Notes: generated from the letters alone by a model not told the origin. 64,000 nucleotides of DNA from Bolinopsis microptera (GCF_026151205.1 NC_087081.1:7931246-7995245); one strand, 5' to 3'. Positions 44,201 to 55,942 are shown, counted from the first letter of the stretch. Made by a program: numbers and translations.

Positions 44201-47200
44201 TTTGATTCAGAGGTAAATTCCTTAAAAATGAGATTTAAATTATATTAAAGTATTGTACTATTCTTCAGGGCCTGCCAGTATATAATAACTTTAATCTAAT
44301 ATTCAAATCAAATTCTCAAGTCCGCTTTAAACAGGAGCATACTTCACAGAGTTACAATGTCTGCAACTTTTCCTCGTAACCTTATTCTTCAGACATTTCC
44401 TCAGCTGTGGAACACGTGCTACCAACACCCCCGGGGACAAGACAGAGAGGATGAAGAAAGGGAGGTAGCCCATCAGGTACAAACTCTTCCAGTCCTTTGC
44501 TCCGTTCTCAACACACACGCTAAAGGGCTGGTTGAGGGTGCATGACGCGCACACAATGAACACCACCCCCTTCATGATCATAGTCAGGGTGTACCTCCCA
44601 TCCTTCTCATCATCACAGCTGGAAGTACCGGTACAGTGCATCACTACCTGTGTAAACACACACACAATAGTTACCCCAACACACGTAATCAGAGGCAGGG
44701 CAGTGTACAGCATGTCTATAACACATTCCGGGATGGAGGCAGCCTTATCTCCAAAGTCCTCCTCGGAGATCAACATCCTCATCATCAACTCTACCACCCT
44801 TGGCTTGCCAGGTTGGTAGAAAAACGCTATCAGGAAGCTCTTTGTGACACCACCGTTGGAAAAGGCGGCCCACCCGACGTGGTTAACATAAAGTCCCATC
44901 TCAAGAACAGCAATAGCTGCCCAGAAGAAGAGCCAGGCTATGATAGAGCTGACAACTGCTCTCCTGTTGATCCTACAGACGGGGGAGCTCATGTTGATGG
45001 AGCGGATAACTGTTACCACCATACTGACAAAAGCTAGGACCTTGAAAGCGAGGAATGAGAGGTAGTGAGCAGGGACTATGAGTAACATCAGGGTCGAGGA
45101 AGGGTCTCCTTTTGTAGCGAGAATCAAGGCAAATAGTATGGTGTGCAGACCAGCACAGATTCCCACAGCAAAGTTGCAGAGACTGAGCAGGAAACAGAGG
45201 AACGGTACCATACTTTCAATGCTCTTAACCCGGTTCCAGTAATGGTTTAACACCCCCAGGTTGAGAAAGGAGGCTGTTAGGAACAGGAAGAGAGTTCCCA
45301 TTACAGTTCCCATGTTCACACCGTCTCCAAAGTAATAAGGATCAACAACCATGTCGCTCGGTTCAAGAGTGCCAACTTGGTCAGGATCAAACGTTCCTAG
45401 GGTCCCAACAGCGGCTGGATCGAAGGTTCCAAGGGTCCCAACAGTACCGTCCATTGAGGGGAGGGTGGGGGACGAGGTGAAAGAAGAGATGTTAGTGAGT
45501 AGAACAGAGGAGGCGTCCGAGTAATTCATGTCTGTGATTGCTGAAGGTAGGTAGCTGGTTACATATTTTTGAAAGAGCACTTAAAATACTATAATTAATA
45601 TAAATGTACGAGAAAGCTCGATAAAACGTTTCATCTAAAACCTCTTGAAAATTGATAGGAAGGAGAATTTAGGCTGACCAAATGAAAGAAGAAACTACAG
45701 ACCATAAAAACAAAATAAATAAATAATCTCAGAATCTCAAATACAAGTAATCATAAATTAAGCACAAAATCAAATTAAACAAGCAATAAATTAATAATAT
45801 CACAAATGTGAGATATAGTTTTATACTCGAAAGAACAACCACGATTTCTATAATACATGCGAAGAGCGTCACAATTCTTCATAATAATGACGTAGACCAG
45901 TGACGTAAATGACGTAAAATGACGTAGAGAGCATGTTAGATCATTTTTAATGTTTATTACGTTTCGTCGTTAGGTAAACACACCCTCCTGTCAAGATTGA
46001 CGTAGAACAGTAACGTGAAGATTAAATCTTTAAATTTGGAGCATGTTGAATGTTCATTACAGAAAATGAAGGCGACAAACAAATTATACAATATTATTCA
46101 ATGTGAACACTAATGTGCTGCTATGGTAATGTGCTGCTATAGTATTGTGAGCGCTATGGTAATGGAACTCTGCATACGTTTACAGGTGATCCCAAATATT
46201 TTAATAACATTATACGTAGACGGACACAGATGTAAGAATTTAAAACGTGAGGTATGCCAACTGCTCGTATAATCAGAGATAAACCGAGCGAAAATGGACA
46301 AATCCAACAAAAAAATCCAACACGCGGTGTCTCAGTGTCTCACATACTGCTCACCATGCCCTAACAAAGAGACTGGCACACCACAACTTAATGAAGTTAA
46401 ACAAGTGTTAAACTTCGAACCTTAGAAGGTAAATCTGTACCCAAGTTTCAATGCACCGGCAAATTAAACGACCGTAGAAGCAGCACAACAGAACGGGTTT
46501 ACTACTTACTACTAGACATAGCGTTCCAGAGAATAAAATAGAGCATACCAGAGTGCTCGATCTATTTCTATAGTATCGTGACTTTAACACTGATGCTAAA
46601 GTAACGCTGATAAAGTGTAGTGTTTACCTGGCTTCCTTTATGCTGCTAGGAAGCTCGGAAGTGCGTCTGACACGGACTGTTAACTAACAACAGAATAACT
46701 GATGAAATTCAATCGGTAGAGCCTTTATAAACGGGAAAGGCAAAAGCAAAAGTGTGGGAAAAATAAAACGTTTGCAAAAATTTTAGGCTAGACATTCCTA
46801 TCATTTATCAGAATACCTGTTTAAGTTTTGACAGTAGAGTTATATTTGATAGTATCACACCACTGAAAGTGACGGTTAAATGACGGCTAAATGACGGTCA
46901 AATGACGGTCAAATGACGGTCAAATGACGGTCAAATGACGGTCAAATAAAGGATAATATTGTATAAATCCCACGGTAAAATAAACGAGATGCACTCCTCC
47001 CACCCTCGTTCAACACGACAACTAGAGTGAGGAGCACGTCGGACACCCTAACTTTTAGACGTCACTCATCATGTAAATCATGTAATATTTCTTATCTTCT
47101 AAATGATGACCTAGAAGTGTCAGAACTGCTCATACCACTTCATGTGTGGTGTCATGGTAACAAGCCGTGTTCCCAAGGTAACGAGCCGTGTCACGTGATA

Positions 47201-50200
47201 ACTTTCTTTCAGTGGGAACGTGGAATTATCATCAATTGCAATTCAAAAACAAGCATAAATAACAAGAATAAGCTCAGTGTTTAAATTGCTGTCAGCCGTG
47301 GGCGATCGATGAAATAATTGTAATGACCAAATTGAAGTTTCGTCAGCTAAAATAAACGCATGTAAGCTGTAAAGCAAACACACCTTCAAGTCAAGATTGA
47401 CGTAAAACAGTGGAGCTTAAATCACTCTAACAAGCTTACGTTATAACTTTATAAGGCTAAAATAAGGATCTAGGTTAATGCTACAGGTTCGCTTTGAAAG
47501 GAGCAAATTCAACATGGTGTCCTGTTAACTAACATTGTTAAAATATCAAAAATAAGATAAGAACAGAAATGTCAGAAATGAAATAATTATAATTAATGAA
47601 TCTTTCCGACCGGAAACTGATCGGTATGTGAAGATAATGTGCCAAGGAGCTGAAATTGTTACAAAATATCACCCCGAAACTCGATTATATTCATCTTTTG
47701 ATAACAACATAAAGTATCAGTTTCAGTTTACACTTTACATGGTATTGGTGATAACACAACCAGTGGGCAGCATGTGATAAACACCACTTGGTAATGACAG
47801 TGGAACTGTGCTTTTCAAAGGTTGTATCTTTACAAATCATGGGATTTACCAAATCATGGGATTTACCAAATCAATAATGGGCAATAATGATAAATTGAAA
47901 TTTGATAACACCACTTTTAAGATACAACTTATGCTCAGCAGTGTTTAAACTAGTCATCCCAGAAAATAATTTGAAAACTAGGTAAGTAGTGGTAGCTGAT
48001 GCTTGAAAATGAATCGTGAATTTTTTTTTTTTTTATCTAGACACTTATTTTACTTCGGTGTATTCCAACAGCCACAATGTTACACAAGTGCAACCAGCCA
48101 ATTACAGGAAGCCGAAGGATCTTTTTGGCCAGTGACGGTTAAGGTAGTGTGTACCATACTTTCTTCGTCCGAGACTTTGCTGCAATGTGCAGCTCCTCAT
48201 TTAACCCTCACACCCGATTTCTCGAGTATTCGGCTGAGTAGACCGGGGGGCTGCATAGACCACTCATGATCCTTAGCTGAACGTCGACGACGCTCACCCC
48301 ACGACCAGGCAGTCAGTGGGTTTCGAACTCGCAACCTAACGATTGTAAGACAGGCGTTCTAACCAACTGCGCTACCTGGCCGTTGAAAGGCCGTTTACTA
48401 ATGCAGAAAATGATACTTGAAAAAAATATGTTAGAATCTAACAACATATTATATTATGATCAACATAGATTATCGATAAAGTTTTTCAAGTTCATTTAAG
48501 GACAGTTTAAATAAGAACGTTTTTAGGAGGGCTTTGAAAGATTCCAGGGATTGAACCGATGAGATGTTATCAAGCAAAAGATTGCAAACCTTTGGAGCCA
48601 CCACAGACAAACTACGCTCACCAAACTGACAGTTAAACGATGGAACAATAAGTTTTAATGAGTGACCATGGTAACTAGTTAGTAACCATAGTAACCACGT
48701 GAAATTTCATATACGTGATACGTCAGTAAATTGTTATGAACTAAAATGCGAAGTACAAAGAATTTTATGAAATGGTAATGGTTTTAAAACTATCCGATTC
48801 TCACATTTGTTTACAACGGACTGTTGATTGGATAGTCAATACCGTTGTAGTTTTTGTCATACTGACAAAACGTGTTTATCCGATAATATCTTCTATGTTT
48901 TTCTTGTACATCATACTTGAAAATCAAGAAAATCGGCGGCCATAAAATTCCTGTTTTGAAAGTTTTCATCTGTACTTTTATCACTGACCATCGCTTTTAG
49001 CATAATATATTATACATTTTGGCCAATCTTATTATATTATGTTTGTTTGATTTGCTGTACATATTTTGTGTATTTACTATCTTGTAGTTTTAAATCAAAT
49101 CAGCTATTCGTGTCAAAACATAACAAATTATTTAATCTAGGAAAACAACAAGTTGTTATACATTCTTAAAACCTTACAATTCTGTTAGGTTCCTGTAATA
49201 GACAATCAATTAACATTGACTTTATCTTTAAATAACATAATTTTATAATTTTAAAATCTGACATATTTTTTTATTAAAACAAAATATTTACCCTAACCTC
49301 GGGCACGTAGAAGTGTCCTTCATCCCCCATTACAGGATCACACACATACTTTATGTTTGGGTTCTTCTCTCGCAGGTCTGTCACCGTCCTGGCAAGTGTT
49401 TCCAAGAAAGAAGGGTCCCCAACGTATCCTGACACATTTTGCATTTGAAGTTGTTTTTGAAGTTACAATACCATAAAAAGGATAAACTGCTGTTGGAAGA
49501 TGTGATTGGGCCGTTGTAAAGTTTGTGTGCTTTAAAGGTTTTATAGGTAAGATGAGATATTCTTAAAGATTTAATCAAACTAGGCGAATATTTTAAATAA
49601 ACTTGACAACGCCGTGTTTAAAAGCTAATCTAATATGCTCACACGAACTTGGAAGGGTAACATACATGTTCAGTTTAATAATAACATAATCGTAACATAA
49701 TCGGATGTCATTTCAGATGAGAATAGAATAATTTTATAATTATTTGCTAGGATTCATAAAAAGAAAAAAGGAAGTACAGAACCTACTTGTCACTGTAAAA
49801 GAATTTAATTAAAACCCGAAAAACTAAATTCTCACCTGTAGTTACATAATCGTAAAAGTTCAAGTTGTTTTCTTTAAGTCCAGTGTATAGATCAGTTATA
49901 TCCTGTGCCTTTAAGATCTGACCCTTGATACCCTTCCTGTATCCTGTGTGGTTACTCAGCTGCACTGAGTTAATCGCGTCCACCTGAAGTATTTCTGGTG
50001 TTGTGTGTCACACACCAGGTAAAATATGCAATATTTGTGTCATAATTACTTAATTATTAAGTTATATGTTAACATAAAATTAATAAATTATTAATACTTT
50101 GTTAATAACTTGATTAATACTTAACAAATTTCTTAAATTGCACGACGAATGCGAAATAGGAGTAATTATAAGTTCGGACTAAGTAAACAAAATGTATAGG

Positions 50201-50792
50201 TACATTCCCAGGGACTAAGGATTGCCTTACAGATGAAACTTTAAGTTGAATCTAAACATTTAGTTTGCTTTGTCCAAACTTGATTATTACTTTATAATTA
50301 TTTAATTACGTCTGAACTAAGTAAACTACATGTTCTGAACAACTGAAAGTTTCACGTATGAAAGAAAATTATCAGGGACAATACCATAATTGTGTTTTAA
50401 ACGTGAAACGTTTAGTTGGTCAGAACATTTACTTTGTTCGAACGTATACACACACAAACCAGTAATTACACATTAGCAGAACGTAGATTATGTTATTTTA
50501 ATACTTTAAACACTACTATCTTAGTTCTTACTATAATATATAAATAATTTGAGGCTCTAATGATGTAGTTTTACGAAGATTTCAAGCCTTACGTTGTGTG
50601 TCCAAAAGCATTAGATTATATTAATATTAGAAAGCTGCAAGTAACTAACTAGCTTATATTAGACTATAAAATTCTAACGAATTTTCAACATACCTGGAAA
50701 CCATGTAAGTGAAGAGGGAACACTGATGATTTATTTCCAACATAACCGCAAACAACATGACTTTGAATTGATAGTATTCGTGGGGTGCTCAT
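41286..50792 (-). CDS. PDXK: Pyridoxal kinase (7 exons, complete)
   Basis: Phosphorylates pyridoxal, pyridoxine and pyridoxamine with ATP in the cytosol, the first step of B6 salvage to PLP. Exons on the minus strand are 50792-50694, 49983-49836, 49428-49298, 42784-42665, 42499-42416, 42028-41947 and 41524-41286; every phase fits, giving 300 aa (human is about 312). Seen in order: [82 protein letters not shown], and [12 protein letters not shown] with the catalytic Asp of the ribokinase-fold GTGD box (here GSGD, split by the last intron). It is shortest where vertebrate enzymes have an ATP-lid loop. Intron 3 (6.5 kb) contains a complete 7TM receptor gene. MAD1 lies 0.7 kb upstream on the same strand. 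Confidence 0.96.
41555..41625. repeat. 19-bp repeat before PDXK exon 7
   Basis: Four copies of GAGAAAAGACAATTTTT. On the minus strand this is a pyrimidine-rich TTGTCTTTTCTC series, starting about 30 bp upstream of the acceptor at 41525. Confidence 0.85.
41855..41940. repeat. 19-bp repeat after PDXK exon 6 donor
   Basis: Four to five copies, on the minus strand AAGTTATTTAACCTCTGCA. The unit resembles the intron start itself (GGTTAGTTACCTCCGCCA at the donor), so it may be an amplified donor region. Confidence 0.8.
42820..43130. repeat. 11-bp array upstream of PDXK exon 4
   Basis: About 28 units of AGTGTCCGGTT alternating with AGTAACCGGTT and AGTGTCCTGTT. It ends about 35 bp before the acceptor at 42785. 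Confidence 0.93.
43297..43440. repeat. 9-bp array
   Basis: About 16 units of ACAAGTTTT or ACAAGTTCT in PDXK intron 3. The Ser/Thr/Phe reading frame is an artefact. Confidence 0.93.
44327..45529 (-). CDS. Orphan seven-transmembrane receptor nested in PDXK intron 3
   Basis: Single-exon gene of 400 aa, started at the ATG at 45529 ([11 protein letters not shown]); upstream extension begins with GTG only. The extracellular N-terminus has an N-glycosylation site (NYS) and three tandem copies of VGTLGTFDP-like sequence (about residues 30-60). Seven hydrophobic segments follow, from [17 protein letters not shown] to [18 protein letters not shown]3 ends [20 protein letters not shown], the position of the DRY box in rhodopsin-type receptors, but without DRY. 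The C-terminal tail is Cys- and Lys-rich. It aligns around TM3 with the receptor at 18.3 kb, so the two are distant relatives. Ligand and coupling are unknown. Same strand as PDXK. Confidence 0.75.
   Translation of the reverse strand: MNYSDASSVLLTNISSFTSSPTLPSMDGTVGTLGTFDPAAVGTLGTFDPDQVGTLEPSDMVVDPYYFGDGVNMGTVMGTLFLFLTASFLNLGVLNHYWNRVKSIESMVPFLCFLLSLCNFAVGICAGLHTILFALILATKGDPSSTLMLLIVPAHYLSFLAFKVLAFVSMVVTVIRSINMSSPVCRINRRAVVSSIIAWLFFWAAIAVLEMGLYVNHVGWAAFSNGGVTKSFLIAFFYQPGKPRVVELMMRMLISEEDFGDKAASIPECVIDMLYTALPLITCVGVTIVCVFTQVVMHCTGTSSCDDEKDGRYTLTMIMKGVVFIVCASCTLNQPFSVCVENGAKDWKSLYLMGYLPFFILSVLSPGVLVARVPQLRKCLKNKVTRKSCRHCNSVKYAPV
45600..48020. other. PDXK intron 3, distal part
   Basis: No further gene recognised. 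A tandem TGACGGTCAAA (11 bp, about seven copies) lies at 46868-46948. An open 85-codon frame at 47027-47284 has no recognised family. A possible 5' exon of the receptor near 46628-46680 (minus, with acceptor and GTAAAC donor) is too weak to call. Confidence 0.4.
48021..48385 (-). repeat. tRNA-derived SINE (copy 2)
   Basis: On the minus strand the head is GGCCAGGTAGCGCAGTTGG, then GGTTGCGAGTTCGAAACC (A- and B-box regions). The body is shared with the copy at 11.6 kb (GAGGAGCTGCACATTGCAG) and the element ends in a run of 13-14 A. The poly(A) tail gives its orientation. Confidence 0.88.
48386..49297. other. PDXK intron 3, start-proximal part, no gene seen
   Basis: AT-rich DNA with no recognised coding or repeat structure. 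Confidence 0.4.
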
Positions 50793-51493
50793 CACAAAAA
50801 AAAGCTCCCTATTTCCAGGATAATCACGATATTATCTAGTCTGATAAGAATTGCTACAATGATTAGAAAATACTAATGAGCTCTTTAGATGTATGAATAA
50901 GTTATATTACAAAATTAAGCATTAATATTATCTCATTTGAAAGATAGTGTCGTGTATTGGAGCCGTACAACAAAAGAAACTCAAGTAGGTTTTTATTAAA
51001 GTATGTAATGTTATCCATTGGAAAATCCAACACAATTATAATAGGCCGTTAAATAAAACAGCTACCAACGACTAAGTTGTGCATTGCCCCGTCAACAATC
51101 AGTCCAGTGTGATTGTTTGTGTACTAATTGACTGGTATATAAATATTATCCTAAATTGTTTTTATTTGCAATGATTTTCAACATTAATGTATAAAATTTA
51201 TAATTTTGTTAATTGCTGATTTGCCATGTCAAATGTCAATGAAATCATTTATGGAAAAATTTGCCTAGAGATAAAATACTAGTTTTACGATAGACTTATC
51301 TTATGTAAAATCTGTGCATAAAAAACATATTAATAATTTAACAAAACGATAAAAAGATAAACTAGAAATGAGTATAATTTGGAATATAACAAGTCTTATT
51401 CCCAAGATTAGATTATCAAGATTCTGCAGTTCTATCAATATATTATATTCTTGACACGGAATCCAAATCTAATCAATAAATCCTTTAACCTGT

Positions 51494-53382
51494 TTATTTC
51501 TTGTAACCACCAAACTCGCAAGTGTACTCAAGCTCTGCCCCAATATTCACAGTTTGACGGTGAAACAGGTCGGACGTAACGTCAGACAGAAAGAGAGGAA
51601 TGGATCGGTGCTGTGTTAGTTTGGAAATGTGAGCTTGTAGGTCGAGCGTCTTGGTGAAGCGACTCTCCATAAGCTGAAGGTTGTTCTTGACTCTGTAGAA
51701 CAGAATGTTATCCTCCTGAGACTCCGCGAACACAGAGAGAGAGAATACTGGTTATCAGCTGGACACGTCACACTGTACCCAAACAGATCAAATATACCCT
51801 CTTTAAACTCCTTCACTTTAGCTTGGTAGATAGTTCGGGTTTTCTTCAGCGCAGCTTCACTCTCACTTAGTTTCTGCTGTGCACGCTCAAAATCACTTAC
51901 AAGTGAGGAGTTCTGTGAAGATTCTACTTGGTGCTTTAGTTTTGTGTTCTCATTTCTCAGTCTTTTTAGTTCCATGTCCAACTTATCTTGGTAAGGGTTG
52001 TGTTTCATGTGCAGAATCTTAAGACCTGCTTTCTTGGGTAGATGTTGTCTGTCGTCCTCGTTTGTGGTCTGGTAGGTCTCCAGCAACTTCCTGCAACTAG
52101 CAGCTTCATCCCTGTATTCAGCGACCTTTACCTCACAGTAGTTCAGTTTCTTTTTCATCTCTATGTACTGCTCACTTTCGGTGTTAGCACGCTGTTCTAG
52201 CTGGGTGTATGTGGTCTTTAGCTCTGACAGCTCAGATGTTAGTGCGTTCTTCTCACTCTTCAGTTTCTCTAGCTGGGAAGTCAGGTGTAAGGTGTCTTTC
52301 TCCAGTGTTGAAACGGTAGAAATTATAGAGAGAGGGGAGCTCATCTTCAGCTCTGACTTAACTCTAACCCAATCCTTCAGATCAGCTGTTAAAGAATCAT
52401 GTTGGTCTTTAAAGGAGTGATAATCAGTGAGCTGCTTCTTAAGGGTCCTAACCTCCTTCTCTACGTCTTCTAACTTTATCTTCAGGAGACTAGAGTTGTC
52501 TTTCTCATCCCTCATATTCTTAATATTCCTTTGCAGTCTCACATTCTCCTCTTGTATTTGAGAGGACTGTATTATTTTATCCGGGAATACACTAGCGTAG
52601 ATCTCTTTGTTTTTCAGGGAATCTAGCTCCATCCTAAGTTTGAATTCTGACTGTTGGAGCTCAGTGAAATGAGATAACCTGGTGTCTATCCTCTCCATAT
52701 CTGCAGTCAGGTTTGCAATTGTCATGTCCTTTAGTCCATTAGCGTTTTGTAACTTGATTATTTCAATCTCCTTCTCTTCCAGTTCCTCCTTCTGTCTCTT
52801 TGTAGCTAACCACACCTCATGTGAAGACTTCCTCCTTTCACTGAACAGCTCATCTGTTACTTGCATCAACTTTGTCTTCACTTCACCCACTTCTCCCAGA
52901 AGCTTATCATTCTTCTCTGACATATCTTTGTGAAACTTCCTGTATGCTTCAGAGACACTCTCCAATTCTTCAGTTAGATCGTTATTCTTTTCAAACAGAG
53001 TGTTTCTTTGGCTGTAGATTCTATCTCTAGCATTCTTTTCCTCCTCATCTTCCCTCAAAGAGGAATGTTTCCTCTCTTGGTCTTTGAACTCGGATTCAAT
53101 CTTTAGCTTCTGGTTTTCTTCTTTCAGCTTGGTTACCTGCATCTCTAGTAGGGTGAGTTTCTTCACATAATCCACATGTTTCAGTGTTTCTACAGAATCC
53201 ACACTCCTAATAGAGGTTCCGCTGTCTTCTCTGAGTCTTTTTATAGGATGTGATGTCCTGCTGCTAGAGCCAAACCTGTCTACACGTGATGAAACACTGT
53301 CAGATGGTGTTTGGAACTGATCATCTGTTCTCATCCTGTTAATAGTAGTTGTCATGCTTGAAAGTTCAAACTTGAATTGCAT
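51494..53382 (-). CDS. MAD1L1: Spindle checkpoint protein MAD1, single exon, with a frameshift near the C-terminus
   Basis: Coiled-coil scaffold that recruits MAD2 to unattached kinetochores and nuclear pores. It starts at ATG 53382 (MQFKFELSSM). Residues about 60-440 are almost continuous coiled coil rich in Glu, Lys, Leu. The MAD2-interaction motif is visible at about residues 452-461 (LKILHMKHNP). A second coiled coil follows, then the RWD-like head begins KVKEFKEGIFDLFGYSV. After ADNQYSLS the frame is broken inside an AG/CT repeat (51734-51744). The conserved continuation (VFAESQEDNILFY to HRSIPLFLSDVTSDLFHRQT) lies in another frame and stops at 51494. Total length would be about 630 aa (human 718). 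Either a sequencing or slippage indel, or a damaged allele. There are no introns. Confidence 0.9.
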
Positions 53383-54359
53383 CTGTACATGAATTACGTG
53401 TAATGATTTGGTGGAGCTACCATTCTTTAAATGATTACATTATTATGTAAGAGGTAAATTAGCAACATAAAATCCAAACATTGCAAAATGATACATAACT
53501 GATAAGATCATCAGTAAATTTCATCAAGTCGGAAATTTCAAATTAGGCCCAACAGCCCTAATAATAAATTAATAAACTTCCATATGCATGGATGGAACCA
53601 AAGATAATCATTACAGATGATATCTCGAGTGTTCTCCAGATAATTATCTCCTTTCATTTTACTTATCATCTCATCAGACACTTTCCAATGATGATGATCA
53701 CAATAAATTCCTTTTAGGACAAAATTCTTCTTATATTTCTTCTTGGAATTGATTTCATTAGTCATATTTGGGTGTAATAATCAAAATTATTCATTCAGCA
53801 AAAAGCAACCTCGAAAGAATTTTAAATATGATCTCCTTGAATATTTCTAAATGGCCTCAACCAGTGGCGTAACGTTGTCTGTTGGCGCCCCAAACACCCC
53901 AACCCTGCCCCCCCCCCCCCCCCCCCCCCCCCCCACCGAAAAAGCGCCTCCTCCCCTGTTGGCGCCCCTCCCTAAAATTGGACATTAGGGGGTTTTAGAG
54001 GGTACGCAGTAAAGTTTCTTTGCACTTTGCTCCTCCTGTGTACAATATAGTTGATAATCAAATTATACATCGAAACACGACATTCAAATAGACCGAAAAG
54101 CTAAGGAGTTCTGAGATGCATGAACAATGACACTTACAAGAGTAAAGGCTATTCTTGTGCAAATATGCGCTCCTACTAAATCGCTCGCCCAAATTTTAAG
54201 AAAATTCTTGTGAAAAGGCCCTTTGGGTATGAAATTTATCTGGATCGGTGTATTTTTGGACGCTGATTCCGAATCACCCCCCATGACGTAGGGTAAAAAT
54301 GCTTCCCTGGAGAGTTCTGGGCAAAAAACCGTTTTGGTCACGTGACAGGCTAGTAAAAC
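53383..54359. other. Intergenic DNA upstream of MAD1
   Basis: AT-rich, with a C-run of about 28 bases (53907-53934). No gene recognised. Confidence 0.45.
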
Positions 54360-54371
54360 ATGAATTCGATT

Positions 54372-54462
54372 GTTTAGGGCTCGGGTTAGGGTTAGGGTTG
54401 TGGTAAGGGTTATGGATAGCTTCGGGGTTATGGTTAGGGTTAGGGTTGGGATTAGGGTTTAT
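54372..54462. repeat. Short interstitial telomere-like TTAGGG runs
   Basis: Several GGGTTAGGGTTAGGGTT blocks mixed with degenerate units (GGGTTGTGGTAAGGG). It is short and flanked by unique DNA, so not a telomere. Confidence 0.7.
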
Positions 54463-54664
54463 GTAAAACCGTTTTGTACGGCTGCAAAACCATAAAAACC
54501 AAAGTCACGTGAAATTTTTGGGCGAGCGAATTAGTAAGAGCCGCAAATATGACATGATTTGCTTCAGCGCTCGATTTTTATAATACGATGTAGATTGTCG
54601 AAAATTTGCGCGGCGCGCATAAAATTTCAGTTTCACTTCAAAATAACTTTGGTAATATCAAATA

Positions 54665-54830
54665 TTTGTATTAAAAACATTTAACGTAGTCCTTATATTA
54701 CGAATACAAGATATGCGAACAAAAACTTAAGTTTTGTCATGTGCTAAGGTTTGATCATAATTTCAAAATGTATTTGTTCGCATATCTTGTATTCGTAATA
54801 TAAGGACTACGTTAAATGTTTTTAATATAA
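54665..54830. repeat. 58-bp inverted repeat
   Basis: Arms 54665-54723 and 54772-54830 (TTTAACGTAGTCCTTATATT and its inverse) with a loop of about 48 bp. MITE-like foldback. Confidence 0.85.
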
Positions 54831-54835
54831 ATATG

Positions 54836-55045
54836 TGTTTTACAATTATTTCGGCGCGTACTAATTTGCAAATTTGCAAATTAGTACGTTGATTCACGAT
54901 GTCAATCCTTCGCAGCTCGGTGAGGCACAGTGGTGCATTTCGCCGATCTACCGAAGTGGTTGCGAGAAGCATTATTTGATGCGCGCGCGACCCAGTAGTG
55001 CATCGCGCTACAAATTAGTACGCGCCGAAATATTTGTAAAACAGT
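54836..55045. repeat. Palindrome split by a small insertion
   Basis: The sequence TTTCGGCGCGTACTAATTTG before the insertion is mirrored by CAAATTAGTACGCGCCGAAA after it. The 123-bp element at 54889-55011 sits in one arm. Confidence 0.85.
54889..55011. mobile_element. ~120-bp element with 11-bp target duplication, copy 1
   Basis: It begins TTGATTCACGATGTCAATCC and ends CATCGCGCTAC, flanked by AAATTAGTACG on both sides. No terminal inverted repeat, no A tail. Confidence 0.85.
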
Positions 55046-55312
55046 AAACCACATTGTGATTTGTGTATAAGTTCATGTTTATTATAATCAAAATGCGATC
55101 CGACGGCCTGTAGAATTTTGCCCAACGCAACAGGCAACAATTTATTATTTCATCAATAAAATGAGACAATGCATGTTTGATGTAAACATGGAGCCGTGGT
55201 TTGATTAAAAAAAGTGCAATGCGCGGCGCTCTTTTCAATCTTTTTGCATGTACGTGAAAGTATTTGGTAATAAACTAGCAAACTAATTACATTTTTTGCT
55301 GGATTCAATACA

Positions 55313-55767
55313 CTAGCAGGAACCCGTATAAAATAACCCTAAACATTGATTCACGATGTCAATCCTTCGCAGCTCGGTGAGGCACAGTGGTGCATCTCGC
55401 CAATCTACCGAGAAGCATTATTTGATGCGCGCGCGACCCAGTAGTGCATCGCGCTACAACCCTAAACAGTGTCCATGTCAAAACTCAAGAAACTAAAATA
55501 ATTATTACCTATTTAATTCGTGTTTTTGACATCACTTGAGGGTCCAAATTTTGGGCTCTAAAATCATTATTCCTTGGCCAATTTTTATTTTTTCATGATG
55601 ATTTGGAGGCCATTAAAGCATTTGACCCAGTCAAAAAAGCTTAAAGTCTCAGTTGTATATCTTTTACGCGTACGGTTTTTGCGGAAAGTCGCGTTAAAGT
55701 TGATGCCGTGGTGTTAGTAAAATGGCACGGAAAACTATCGTCTCGCTTTGTATCATGTATATAGTAA
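55313..55767. repeat. 315-bp dispersed repeat, copy 3, interrupted
   Basis: Same unit as at 16.6 and 28.8 kb, split by the small element at 55346-55457. Confidence 0.85.
55346..55457. mobile_element. ~120-bp element with 11-bp target duplication, copy 2
   Basis: Same ends as copy 1, flanked by AACCCTAAACA on both sides. The uninterrupted copies of the host repeat show the empty site, which proves insertion. Confidence 0.9.
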
Positions 55768-55942
55768 AATAATTGTAATTAAAACTAATACATGTACACT
55801 TTAGTGCAGCATCCTTATTACTTTGATTTAGATATTTACATTATTTTACATGCTCGCTTTAATTTACCACATGGCTAATCAATCATTATACATTAATATT
55901 GCGGGGGTCGTTGCATACTATTACTACTGCTTCATGACGCTT

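Noticed and set aside
44357-45037. Plus-strand ORFs opposite the 44.3-kb receptor
   Set aside because: Antisense shadow of the receptor gene.
52163-52933. Plus-strand ORFs rich in Ser/Phe
   Set aside because: Antisense shadow of the MAD1 coiled coil.
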